Shown here: piece after piece, positions 1-5,885 of the stretch | Layout: each line of letters starts with the position of its first letter | Position numbering within the stretch: position 1 is the first letter of the stretch | Assembly (NCBI GenBank): GCA_903837815.1 | Contig: CAILWD010000191.1 | Span: 1-8,322 of the forward strand | Direction: 5' to 3' | DNA length: 8,322 bases | Source of the DNA: an uncultured Chloroflexota bacterium | GTDB taxonomy: Bacteria > Chloroflexota > Anaerolineae > Anaerolineales > Villigracilaceae | Position numbers and translations under genes: made by a program | Notes under the pieces: generated by a model | Databases searched by the model: none | Seen by the model: the letters and a program-made list of their open reading frames with translations, nothing else | What the model was told of the DNA's origin: nothing

Positions 1-1691
1 GCCTTGGTCAACTGGGTCTTGCCGACGCCTGTTGGTCCGAGGAACATGAACGAACCGATGGGGCGCTTGGGGTCTTTGAGTCCAGCGCGGGCGCGGCGCA
101 CGGCACGGGAGATGGCGATGATCGCATCTTCCTGCCCGATGATCGCCTTGCGGAGTTCGTCTTCCATCTTGAGCAGGCGCTGGGATTCTTCCTCCGCCAA
201 CTGCATGAGCGGGACGCCCGTCCACATCGAGACGACTTCGGCGATATCTTCCGCCGAAACCACGGGGCTGTTTGCACGGTCCCAACCTGTGCGCAGGCGT
301 TCGATCTGCTGGTTGAGGTCGAGTTCGCGCTCTTCCCATTCCTTGATGTCTTCCGAGTTACCTTCCTCTTGTGCGAGGGTGCGGTTTTGACGCGCGGCGC
401 GCAATTGACCAAATAAGTCTTTGGCGTGCTTGGCGGCGGGACTCTTGTACATGCGGACGCGCGAGGAGGATTCGTCGATCAGGTCGATTGCCTTGTCGGG
501 CAAAAAGCGTTCGGTCACATACCGCGACGAGAGGTGGGTTGCCGCTTCGAGGGCTTCGTCTGAAATCACGAGATGGTGATGGTCTTCGTATGCGCTGCGA
601 ATCCCTTTGAGGATTTGAATGGTCTCTTCCTCCGAAGGTTCGTCCACTTGAACGGGCTGGAAGCGGCGCTCGAGCGCGGCGTCCGATTCGATGTGCTTGC
701 GATATTCATCGAGCGTGGTCGCGCCGATGACTTGTAACTCGCCACGGGATAGCGCGGGCTTGAGGATGTTTGCCGCATCGACAGATGATCCAGCCGCTCC
801 TGCGCCGACCAACATGTGGACTTCGTCGATGAAGAGGATCGAACCCGAAGCCTTCAACTCGTCGATGATGCGCTTGAGGCGTTCTTCAAACTGACCACGA
901 TACATGGTTCCCGCGACGAGAGAACCTACGTCCAATTGGAGGACGCGCTTGTTCATCAACGGGGCGGGGACATCGCCGTCGATGATGCGCTGCGCCAGCC
1001 CTTCGACGATGGCTGTCTTGCCCACGCCGGGCTCGCCGATGAGAGCGGGGTTGTTCTTGGTGCGGCGCGCCAAAATTTGGATGACGCGCTCGATCTCTTT
1101 CTGGCGACCAATCACGGGGTCGAGTTTTTTGTCTTCCGCCTTCGAGGTCAAATCCGAAGCGAGTTGGTCCACGAGAGGGGTCTTGGGGTTGGCTCCAGCG
1201 GGGGCTGCTTTTCCAGGCTGGGGAGCGCCAGCAGGTGTCGGGGAGGAGGGCGCGGATTCGTTCAGCACGCGCCGCGTCTGCCTGCGGATTTGGTCGCCCG
1301 TGATTCCCAGGCGGCGCAGCACTTCCGTGCCCGTCGATTCCACGCGGACAAGCGCCAGCAAAATATGCTCGGTGCCGATGTAGTGATGCCCAAGCCTGCG
1401 GGCTTCTTCGATGGCAAATTCGAGAACCTGTTGGGTCTCAGGGGCAAGCTCGATGCGGTTGGGGTCGAAAATTCCCGATGTGCCTGAAACGCGCTGCACC
1501 ATCTCGCGCACGCGGTCAGGGGTCATGCCGAGGTCGCGCAGGACACGTCCTGCCACGCCGCCTTCTTCATCCATTAAACCAAGAATAAGATGTTCGGTTC
1601 CAATGCTGCTCTGGCGAGCGCGTTCCGCCTCTTGATGGGCGAGGCTGAGAACACGCCTTGCTCGCTGTGTAAATCTTTCCATGCCAGCCAT
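1..1691 (-). CDS. clpC: ATP-dependent Clp protease ATP-binding subunit ClpC (C-terminal part cut by window edge)
   Basis: This is a Hsp100/AAA+ unfoldase that feeds substrates to the ClpP protease in the cytoplasm. The open frame runs 563 codons from the start and leaves the window at base 1. Residues about 3-145 form the double Clp-N repeat (IGTEHLILGL and IGTEHILLAL). Next comes a Pro/Ala-rich linker (about 153-175), then AAA+ domain 1 with Walker A GEPGVGKT (219-226) and Walker B ILFIDE (285-290, with D289 and E290). A short coiled middle domain of ClpC type lies at roughly 410-475, and the second Walker A GPTGVGKT is at 552-559. The short middle domain and the run RRARAGLKDPKRPIGSF fit ClpC better than ClpB or ClpA. 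The ATG at 1691 was chosen because AGGAG (1704-1700) lies 8 bases upstream; a second Met is three codons in. No CIRCE operator is visible upstream, so HrcA control is not indicated. The second AAA+ domain and the ClpP-binding loop lie outside the window. Confidence 0.97.
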   Translation of the reverse strand, partial: MAGMERFTQRARRVLSLAHQEAERARQSSIGTEHLILGLMDEEGGVAGRVLRDLGMTPDRVREMVQRVSGTSGIFDPNRIELAPETQQVLEFAIEEARRLGHHYIGTEHILLALVRVESTGTEVLRRLGITGDQIRRQTRRVLNESAPSSPTPAGAPQPGKAAPAGANPKTPLVDQLASDLTSKAEDKKLDPVIGRQKEIERVIQILARRTKNNPALIGEPGVGKTAIVEGLAQRIIDGDVPAPLMNKRVLQLDVGSLVAGTMYRGQFEERLKRIIDELKASGSILFIDEVHMLVGAGAAGSSVDAANILKPALSRGELQVIGATTLDEYRKHIESDAALERRFQPVQVDEPSEEETIQILKGIRSAYEDHHHLVISDEALEAATHLSSRYVTERFLPDKAIDLIDESSSRVRMYKSPAAKHAKDLFGQLRAARQNRTLAQEEGNSEDIKEWEERELDLNQQIERLRTGWDRANSPVVSAEDIAEVVSMWTGVPLMQLAEEESQRLLKMEDELRKAIIGQEDAIIAISRAVRRARAGLKDPKRPIGSFMFLGPTGVGKTQLTK

Positions 1692-1715
1692 AATTTAATC
1701 TCCTATAATCAAGGC

Positions 1716-1721
1716 ATTGTA
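1716..1721 (-). promoter_or_regulatory. Possible -10 element for clpC
   Basis: On the minus strand TACAAT (5 of 6 to the TATAAT consensus) lies about 24 bases before the clpC start, which would give a short leader holding only the AGGAG ribosome-binding site. At the normal 17-base spacing there is no recognisable -35 hexamer (CGCGGG), so the call is weak. It sits just downstream of the putative terminator of the preceding gene, a reasonable place for a clpC promoter. Confidence 0.3.
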
Positions 1722-1723
1722 CC

Positions 1724-1743
1724 AAAAAGGCGGGTTTGCCCGC
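1724..1743 (-). terminator. Probable intrinsic terminator after the MazG-like gene
   Basis: Read on the minus strand, GCGGG-CAAA-CCCGC forms a 5-bp GC-only stem (1743-1730), followed by CCTTTTTGG. It lies between the MazG-like stop (1852) and clpC, in the right orientation to end the upstream transcript. The stem is short and the T-run has only five Ts, so efficiency is uncertain. Confidence 0.45.
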
Positions 1744-1771
1744 GTTGGAAAAAGGTTAGAGTTTTGCGGGT

Positions 1772-1866
1772 GGTACAAAGGTACACAAGTAGACAGATAG
1801 ACAAGTTGACGGGGATACGGGTATTTTTACCTGTTTACGTGTTTCCCTCCTCTACCTGTTGTCTCC
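1772..1866. repeat. Dispersed GTAGACA-type inverted-repeat element, copy 1
   Basis: The left arm is built from degenerate 7-9-base units around GTAGACA (ACAAGTAGACAG, ATAGACA, GTTGAC). The right arm holds the reverse complement (ACCTGTTTACGTGTTT at 1829-1844, then CTACCTGTTGTCTCC). A small GGTA-TTTT-TACC hairpin lies at the centre (1820-1831). The first 26 bases (1772-1797) match 8268-8293 at 22 of 26 positions, and CCTGTTTACGTGTTTC matches the right arm of that second copy at 13 of 16. The element overlaps the last few codons and the stop of the MazG-like gene on its left-to-right end. No transposase is present; it may be a REP- or MITE-like element. Confidence 0.6.
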
Positions 1867-2181
1867 ATCTCCTTGAATCTTACCGCGCGCCTGCCTGTCC
1901 AATAGTTTAGTTAAGTTGGATTCTGCCACTTCGTCAAGCGAAACACCCAATTCGGTGCAGGTTTGCGCCAGATACCAGAGCACGTCGCCCAACTCGGCTT
2001 GGAGCGCTTCGCGGGTTTCGGGGCTGATCTCGCCGCCTTTGTCGCGGAAGACCTTTTTGATTTTGCCCGCAAATTCGCCCGCCTCGTTGACAAGCCCCAG
2101 CGTGGGGTAGACAATGGCGTGCCCGATGGCGGGATATTTGGCGGTGACGCGGGATTTGGTCTGGTATTCGTCGAAGTTCAT
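1852..2181 (-). CDS. MazG-like nucleoside triphosphate pyrophosphohydrolase (single domain)
   Basis: This 109-residue cytoplasmic protein belongs to the all-alpha NTP pyrophosphohydrolase (MazG-like) superfamily, which hydrolyses non-canonical or surplus (d)NTPs to NMP and pyrophosphate. The metal-binding ExxE...ExxD signature is complete: E33 and E36 (NEAGEFAGKIKK), E63 and D66 (AELGDVLWYL). The tail RQARGKIQGDGDNR is, as I recall, the conserved C-terminal motif of one bacterial and phage subgroup, so the protein appears full-length. The ATG at 2181 is chosen because AAGGA lies about 8 bases upstream. An upstream in-frame start at 2274 would translate the terminator hairpin of the preceding gene and is rejected. 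The exact substrate cannot be read from sequence. The gene sits between two terminators, so it is probably its own unit; a weak TAAAAT (2219-2214) could be its -10 box. Confidence 0.9.
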   Translation of the reverse strand: MNFDEYQTKSRVTAKYPAIGHAIVYPTLGLVNEAGEFAGKIKKVFRDKGGEISPETREALQAELGDVLWYLAQTCTELGVSLDEVAESNLTKLLDRQARGKIQGDGDNR

Positions 2182-2230
2182 CTGTGATTCCTTTATTCGG
2201 ATAGTTTGTGTGGATTTTACATTACTTTTG

Positions 2231-2271
2231 AAAAAATAAATGTAGGGACACAGCGCCGCTGTGTCCCTACA
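2231..2271 (-). terminator. Strong intrinsic terminator built from a perfect 14-bp palindrome
   Basis: TGTAGGGACACAGC (2241-2254) and its exact reverse complement (2258-2271) form a 14-bp stem with a 3-base loop. On the minus strand it is followed directly by TTTATTTTTTC (2240-2230), the classic terminator arrangement. It starts about 20 bases past the acetyltransferase stop (2292) and would end the multigene minus-strand transcript. There is no T-run on the plus strand, so it works in one direction only. The long perfect arms also look like a dispersed palindromic repeat. Confidence 0.75.
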
Positions 2272-2291
2272 CAAAAATTAAAATTTCGCTC

Positions 2292-3188
2292 CTAATTTTT
2301 TACTTCCTTCTCGAACCACAAGTTCCTGTTTTCCAAAATAAAGCCTGCCGACTCGCCCGCCTTTTGCATCGAGATATTATCTCCGCTGGTGGTGAATTGG
2401 GCGAAGGTCATGCCACGCTCTTTGAGCAATTGCAGTCCTCTGAGCAGCAATGCCTTTGACAGCCCCTTGCGCTGGTGGTCGGGGTGGACGGCGACGGGGT
2501 CGGTGAAGCCGCCTCCGTCTGGGTCTGCCGAGCAGGTGCAGTAGCCAGCGATCACCCCATCGGACGAGATGACCAGCAGGTCGAGCGTCGGGTCGTATTC
2601 GCTGGAATTCATGATAATCAGGCGGTTTTCCGTCGACATGTAGTCCGTCCCAAAGGCGGCGCGATGGGCGGTGGCGATGGCTTCGGCTTCGCCGACTCCC
2701 TTTGCAGGGCGGATGATATATCCCTGCGGCAGGTCAGGCTCAGGGATTGACTTGGACAAATCCCGCTTCATCTGGACCGAAAAATTTTCCGTTTGACGGA
2801 AACCGAATTTTTTCAAAAAGTCCAGCCGCTCTTGATAATCCTCCCGACAACTGGCATCCAGCGTGGACTTTTCTCCCGCCGTGAGGGTAGTTCGGATACA
2901 ACCTTCGCCCCAGGTGACCATCTCCGCGCCGACGGTATCGGTGTAGGGTTTTTCCAACTCCCAGCGCAGGTTGTTGCCTTCATCCACGTACGCCCAGCCG
3001 ATGGGACGACCATCATCAAACCACAGTTTTACAGTGGCGCAGATTTCCTCAACAGCCAGGTTCTCCTCGATGTCCACTTTGCCGGGGTAGTCCCTGGCAT
3101 GGGCGGCGGGACGTACCCTCTCCATCAGGTTGAGCATGATTTGAAAATCTTTTTCGCCTTCATAAAGGCGGCTGGTGATGGGAGACAT
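2292..3188 (-). CDS. GNAT-family N-acetyltransferase with two tandem GNAT domains
   Basis: This is a 298-residue cytoplasmic protein of the acetyl-CoA-dependent GNAT superfamily. The C-terminal domain (about 155-295) carries a good acetyl-CoA-binding motif A: beta-strand VAVHP at 232-236, then HQRKGLSKALL, matching Q/RxxGxG/A at Q239, G242 and S244 (Ser replaces the usual Gly/Ala). It also has a KAGESAGF segment near 276-283 typical of motif B. The N-terminal half (about 1-145) has a GNAT-like layout (RPIGWAYVD; FLKKFGFRQTENFSVQMKRDL) but no clear motif A, so it may be a degenerate duplicate, as in other two-domain GNATs such as the mycothiol synthase type. The substrate is unknown. The start is uncertain: ATG at 3188 has AAGGA only 4 bases upstream, while ATG at 3200 has no Shine-Dalgarno but follows a hairpin. 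It is the last gene before the terminator at 2271. Confidence 0.85.
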   Translation of the reverse strand: MSPITSRLYEGEKDFQIMLNLMERVRPAAHARDYPGKVDIEENLAVEEICATVKLWFDDGRPIGWAYVDEGNNLRWELEKPYTDTVGAEMVTWGEGCIRTTLTAGEKSTLDASCREDYQERLDFLKKFGFRQTENFSVQMKRDLSKSIPEPDLPQGYIIRPAKGVGEAEAIATAHRAAFGTDYMSTENRLIIMNSSEYDPTLDLLVISSDGVIAGYCTCSADPDGGGFTDPVAVHPDHQRKGLSKALLLRGLQLLKERGMTFAQFTTSGDNISMQKAGESAGFILENRNLWFEKEVKN

Positions 3189-3202
3189 AATTTCCTTCAT
3201 AG

Positions 3203-3230
3203 CTCAACCGGGGCCTGGCCCCAGATTGAG
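3203..3230. repeat. Intergenic GGGGCC hairpin between the LLM oxidoreductase and acetyltransferase genes
   Basis: GGGGCC-T-GGCCCC (3210-3222) is flanked by CTCAA (3203-3207) and TTGAG (3226-3230), giving a two-part stem with a small asymmetric internal loop. It fills most of the gap between the LLM gene stop (3238) and the acetyltransferase start. There is no T-run on either side, so termination is unlikely. It could stabilise or process a polycistronic mRNA, or be a small repeat remnant. The one-base apex would open in RNA. Confidence 0.55.
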
Positions 3231-3237
3231 CAGTAAT

Positions 3238-4236
3238 CTAATTGAACGCCTTCGCCAGCTTCCTCCACCAATCATCCTTTTCCTTGGGGACAAAGGGCGT
3301 GTACAGCGTGATTCGATCCGCGATGCCTTCGTAGCGTTTCTTCAAATCGTCCGCGAGGTTTTCCTGTGTGGTGACGAGACAAAATTCATGCAACATTTCG
3401 TCGGTGATGAGCATGGGCATTTCGGACCATTCGCCTTTGGCGGCGTAGCCCGATAATTGCTGGGCGGTTTCGCTCCAGCCGTATAAATCCATCACCGCAT
3501 GGTACGAAGGTGTGCTGGCGTAGAACGCGATCTGCATTCGTGCAAAGGCTTCTTCTTCGGGCGAGGTCGCCACGAACGGAGTCATCGAGACGGCAAGGTC
3601 GCCACGTTTGCGCCCGCTCTTTTGCAGGCCTTCTTCGATGGCGGGCAGAATCACCTCCTTCATGTAGCGCGGACTGTTGAACGGGTGCGCGTGGAATCCC
3701 TCGCAGAGTTCGCCCGCCAGTTTGGCGAGTCCTGCGTTGACGCCTGCAATATAAATCGGGATATCTGGATATTCGATTGCGCCGGGATTAAAAAACGGCG
3801 ACATGAGCGTGGCTTTGTAATATTCGCCGCGGAAGTTCAACTTTGTGCCGTTTTGCCAGGTATCCCAAAACGCGCGGATGACTTGAATCTGCTCGCGGAG
3901 TTGACCCGTCACCGACTCGGGCCAGGTCATACCGAAGCGGCGCTCGATGTGCGCCTTGACCTGGGTGCCAAGCCCGAGGATAAATCTCCCGCCTGACTGC
4001 GCAGCCAAATCCCAGGCGGTGTAGGCAAGGTTGGCAGGCGAACGCGAGAACGAGACCGCAATGGCAGTCCCGAAGTTGAGCGTCGCCGAATGTTCGGCGA
4101 TCAGCGTGCAGGGCAGGAAGGGGTCGTGCTGGGTTTCCTGAGTCCACAGGGCGTCGAATCCGATTTCCTGTGCGGCTTCCGCAATCGCGGGGATTTCCTT
4201 CAATTGAACGGGGGGAAGTGCGGCATCGAGTTTCAT
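3238..4236 (-). CDS. LLM-class flavin/F420-dependent oxidoreductase (luciferase-like TIM barrel)
   Basis: This 332-residue cytoplasmic protein belongs to the bacterial luciferase-like superfamily. It begins MKLDAALPPVQLKEIPAIAE and carries the subfamily run SGGRFILGLGTQVKAHIERR (81-100), preceded by RSPANLAYTAWDLAAQ (65-80). I recognise these as the group usually annotated as probable F420-dependent oxidoreductases (the TIGR03617-like family). Such enzymes transfer hydride between reduced F420 (or FMNH2) and an organic substrate, and the substrate is not predictable here. The ATG at 4236 is supported by GGAG (4246-4243) six bases upstream and by homology to the usual family N-terminus. Upstream in-frame codons, including a GTG at 4311, only translate the repeat at 4251-4302. 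It lies downstream of the M42 peptidase and upstream of the acetyltransferase, likely in one transcript. Confidence 0.92.
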   Translation of the reverse strand: MKLDAALPPVQLKEIPAIAEAAQEIGFDALWTQETQHDPFLPCTLIAEHSATLNFGTAIAVSFSRSPANLAYTAWDLAAQSGGRFILGLGTQVKAHIERRFGMTWPESVTGQLREQIQVIRAFWDTWQNGTKLNFRGEYYKATLMSPFFNPGAIEYPDIPIYIAGVNAGLAKLAGELCEGFHAHPFNSPRYMKEVILPAIEEGLQKSGRKRGDLAVSMTPFVATSPEEEAFARMQIAFYASTPSYHAVMDLYGWSETAQQLSGYAAKGEWSEMPMLITDEMLHEFCLVTTQENLADDLKKRYEGIADRITLYTPFVPKEKDDWWRKLAKAFN

Positions 4237-4250
4237 AGTTTTCTCCATGC

Positions 4251-4302
4251 GGAGTCCAACGTCTCCCGACGTTGGTTGCGAAGTCTGGAGACTTCGGACT
4301 CC
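4251..4302. repeat. Double-hairpin, three-way-junction element between the peptidase and LLM genes
   Basis: Two perfect hairpins are nested inside an outer stem. The outer stem pairs GGAGTC (4251-4256) with GACTCC (4297-4302). The inner hairpins are CCAACGTC-TCCC-GACGTTGG (4256-4275, 8 bp) and CGAAGTC-TGGA-GACTTCG (4279-4296, 7 bp), with TTG between them; base 4256 can pair either way. In the minus-strand transcript the first inner loop is GGGA, a GNRA-type tetraloop. The element fills nearly all of the gap from the peptidase stop (4304) to the LLM Shine-Dalgarno (4246). It is probably a dispersed palindromic repeat and would be transcribed with the operon. Confidence 0.75.
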
Positions 4303-4303
4303 A

Positions 4304-5353
4304 TTAATCACTCAGCAAATACGCCATGACCCAGCGAGTCGTTGCGTTCAAGCCATCCATGTGGGCGCGCTCGTAGTTGTGCGAAGCGTCGATGCCGGGA
4401 CCGATGAGCGAGAGCGCTACGTCGCCGCCTTCGCGCCAGAAGGCTTCGCCGTCTGAGCCGTAGAAGGGGTACACATCGGTTTTGTAGGGAATATTGTGCA
4501 GTTCGGCAAGCGCGCGCAGTTTTTTGTTCAGCCCTTCGTGATACACGCCGCCGCTGTCTTTGACACAAAGCGTCGCGTGGAATTCATCTGACTCCTGACC
4601 TGCGCCGACGACTGCCATATCCACCGCCACCAGTTCCGCAACCTCGGCTGGGATTCCCGCCGCCGCGCCGTGACCAACCTCCTCGTAGTTCGAGATGTGG
4701 AAGTAGGTCGTCCGCTTTGGGCTTTGACCCGCATCCGTCAGCGATTTGATTGCCGCAACGAGATTTGCCACGCAAGCCTTGTCGTCGAGAAAGCGCGAGC
4801 GGATGAAGCCATTGGTCACTTCTACACGCGGATCGAACGCCACGCAGTCGCCAATGCCAATGCCGAGGGCGCGGGTTTCCGCTTCGGAGGTCGTCTGCGC
4901 GTCGAGCCGAACTTCCATGTGGTCGTCATCGCGGGGAGTCTCGGCTGCCTTTGCGCCATAAACATGGCCCGAAGCCGTGTCAATCAGCACCGAGCCGCGA
5001 ATCCGTTCACCCTTCGATGTAACGACCCGCACGCCTTCAGTTTCCACCGTGTTCCATTGGATTCCACCGATGCGGCTCAACTTCAAGCGCCCGCTGGGTT
5101 TGATCTCCTTGACCACTGCGCCGAGCGTGTCCACGTGGGCGGTCAGCGCGACGGGAGATAAATTCGATTCAACCGACCATTTTGCAATCAGCGCTCCCTT
5201 GCGCGTGCGCGAGAGTCCCAAATGCTTGTATTTGGAAAGTTCCTTTTCCACAAAATCAATTGCGGGTTCTGAAAAGCCAGTGGGTGAGGGGACGTTGAGC
5301 AGGTCAACAAGGAAGGCGGTGAAATAAGTTTCGTCGATCTTCGGAAGCGGCAT
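4304..5353 (-). CDS. M42-family metallopeptidase (aminopeptidase/glutamyl-peptidase type)
   Basis: This 349-residue protein is a di-metal aminopeptidase of the M42/M20 clan, a family that forms large cytoplasmic tetrahedral (TET) complexes trimming peptides. Candidate metal and catalytic residues are all present: H73 with D75 (TAHVDT), D190/D191 (RFLDDKACV), the EE pair E224-E225 (NYEEVGHGA), D245 (AVDMAVV) and H325 or H331 (DASHNYERAHMDGL). The start PSPTGFSE and the end DASHNYERAH resemble the M42 subgroup linked in proteobacteria to the osmoprotectant NAGGN cluster, though no NAGGN biosynthesis genes are in view, so that role is not claimed. The ATG at 5353 has GGAG six bases upstream (5363-5360); the longer ATG at 5374 would start inside the palindrome at 5372-5450. 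The gene follows the thioesterase and precedes the LLM oxidoreductase on the same strand. Confidence 0.92.
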   Translation of the reverse strand: MPLPKIDETYFTAFLVDLLNVPSPTGFSEPAIDFVEKELSKYKHLGLSRTRKGALIAKWSVESNLSPVALTAHVDTLGAVVKEIKPSGRLKLSRIGGIQWNTVETEGVRVVTSKGERIRGSVLIDTASGHVYGAKAAETPRDDDHMEVRLDAQTTSEAETRALGIGIGDCVAFDPRVEVTNGFIRSRFLDDKACVANLVAAIKSLTDAGQSPKRTTYFHISNYEEVGHGAAAGIPAEVAELVAVDMAVVGAGQESDEFHATLCVKDSGGVYHEGLNKKLRALAELHNIPYKTDVYPFYGSDGEAFWREGGDVALSLIGPGIDASHNYERAHMDGLNATTRWVMAYLLSD

Positions 5354-5371
5354 GGTTTTCTCCAAATTGCT

Positions 5372-5450
5372 CATGTCACCCTGAGCATGGCGAAGGGTCT
5401 CTTGGATTTTTCCAGAGATGCTTCGCCAAAGAGCGGCTCAGCATGACATG
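5372..5450. repeat. Imperfect long palindrome filling the thioesterase-peptidase gap
   Basis: CATGTCA (5372-5378) pairs with TGACATG (5444-5450), CTGAGC (5381-5386) with GCTCAG (5437-5442), GGCGAAG (5389-5395) with CTTCGCC (5420-5426) and TCTCTTGG (5398-5405) with CCAGAGA (5412-5418, one bulged T), around an ATTTTT loop. The right arm carries about six extra bases, so the arms have diverged. The pattern resembles the widespread dispersed palindromes of the type TGTCATCCTGAGCG...GAAGG that I recall from many environmental genomes. It fits exactly between the thioesterase stop (5454) and the peptidase ribosome-binding site, and would form a long hairpin in the minus-strand mRNA. Confidence 0.7.
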
Positions 5451-5453
5451 ATT

Positions 5454-5873
5454 CTATAAACTTTCAAACTCGCTGATTTTTTTCTTCCACTCGTCCGGTA
5501 CATGAATCGGTTTCAAGGTTTTGTAATCGTACGCCACCATCACAACCGTCCCTGTGGACATGATTTCCCCCGTGTCGGCGTTCATTACGCATTGCTCCAC
5601 GGTCACCGACTTGTTGCCGATCTTCGCCGTCCTCACGCCAACCTTGATGTTATCGTCGTAGTGGATGGGCGACTTGTAGGCAATGTGAATGTCGGCGATG
5701 ACAATGCCGATCTCCATGAAAGTCTGGTCGCGGCTCGAAAGCCCAAGTTGAATCAAATAGCGGACGCGCGCCTGCTCGAAGTAGGTCAGGTGTTTGGCGT
5801 TGTTGACGTGTCCCTGCGGGTCCAAATCTCCGTAGCGGACTTCGGTTGGGTGAAAGAATTTATAGTCGGTCAT
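5454..5873 (-). CDS. Acyl-CoA thioesterase, hot-dog fold (4HBT/YbgC-like)
   Basis: This is a 139-residue single-domain hot-dog protein. Members hydrolyse acyl-CoA or acyl-ACP thioesters in the cytoplasm, usually as tetramers. The signature YGDLDPQGHVNNAKHLTYFEQAR (residues 14-36) contains the catalytic-type Asp (D18, by comparison with the Asp of 4-hydroxybenzoyl-CoA thioesterase) and the GHVNN turn. IHYDDNIKVGVRTAKIGNKSV and the GTVVMVAYD strand complete the fold, and the length is normal for the family. The acyl chain preference cannot be read. The ATG at 5873 has no Shine-Dalgarno; instead TATAAT lies 6 bases upstream, suggesting a leaderless transcript. It is 40 bases downstream of the acyltransferase gene, which together with it suggests acyl-lipid metabolism, but that is only context. 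Confidence 0.93.
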   Translation of the reverse strand: MTDYKFFHPTEVRYGDLDPQGHVNNAKHLTYFEQARVRYLIQLGLSSRDQTFMEIGIVIADIHIAYKSPIHYDDNIKVGVRTAKIGNKSVTVEQCVMNADTGEIMSTGTVVMVAYDYKTLKPIHVPDEWKKKISEFESL

Positions 5874-5885
5874 GCGGGGATTATA
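5874..5885 (-). promoter_or_regulatory. Candidate leaderless promoter (-10 box) for the thioesterase gene
   Basis: On the minus strand a perfect TATAAT (5885-5880) is followed by CCCCGC and then the thioesterase ATG, so transcription would begin at or next to the A of the start codon. That spacing is typical of leaderless genes. No good -35 hexamer occurs at 16-18 bases (TACCCG at 17), which lowers confidence. The absence of any Shine-Dalgarno sequence supports the reading. Confidence 0.45.

Noticed and set aside
816..1487. Long 223-codon open frame on the plus strand, plus several others over 1-1640
   Set aside because: Antisense to clpC, whose frame is unmistakable; these arise from GC-rich codon structure and show no family features.
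1692..1771. CIRCE or CtsR-type operator upstream of clpC
   Set aside because: No TTAGCACTC-N9-GAGTGCTAA or GGTCAAA-type heptad tandem repeats were seen in the upstream region.
1772..1866. CRISPR-like array in the GTAGACA repeats
   Set aside because: Units are 7-9 bases, degenerate and without spacers; they form an inverted repeat, not an array of direct repeats with unique spacers.
2182..2274. Longer MazG-like protein starting at 2274
   Set aside because: The extra residues translate the terminator palindrome and its tail; the start at 2181 has a good ribosome-binding site and family-like N-terminus.
4237..4311. Longer LLM oxidoreductase starting at a GTG at 4311
   Set aside because: It would overlap the peptidase stop and translate the three-way-junction repeat; the ATG at 4236 has a Shine-Dalgarno sequence and the usual family start.
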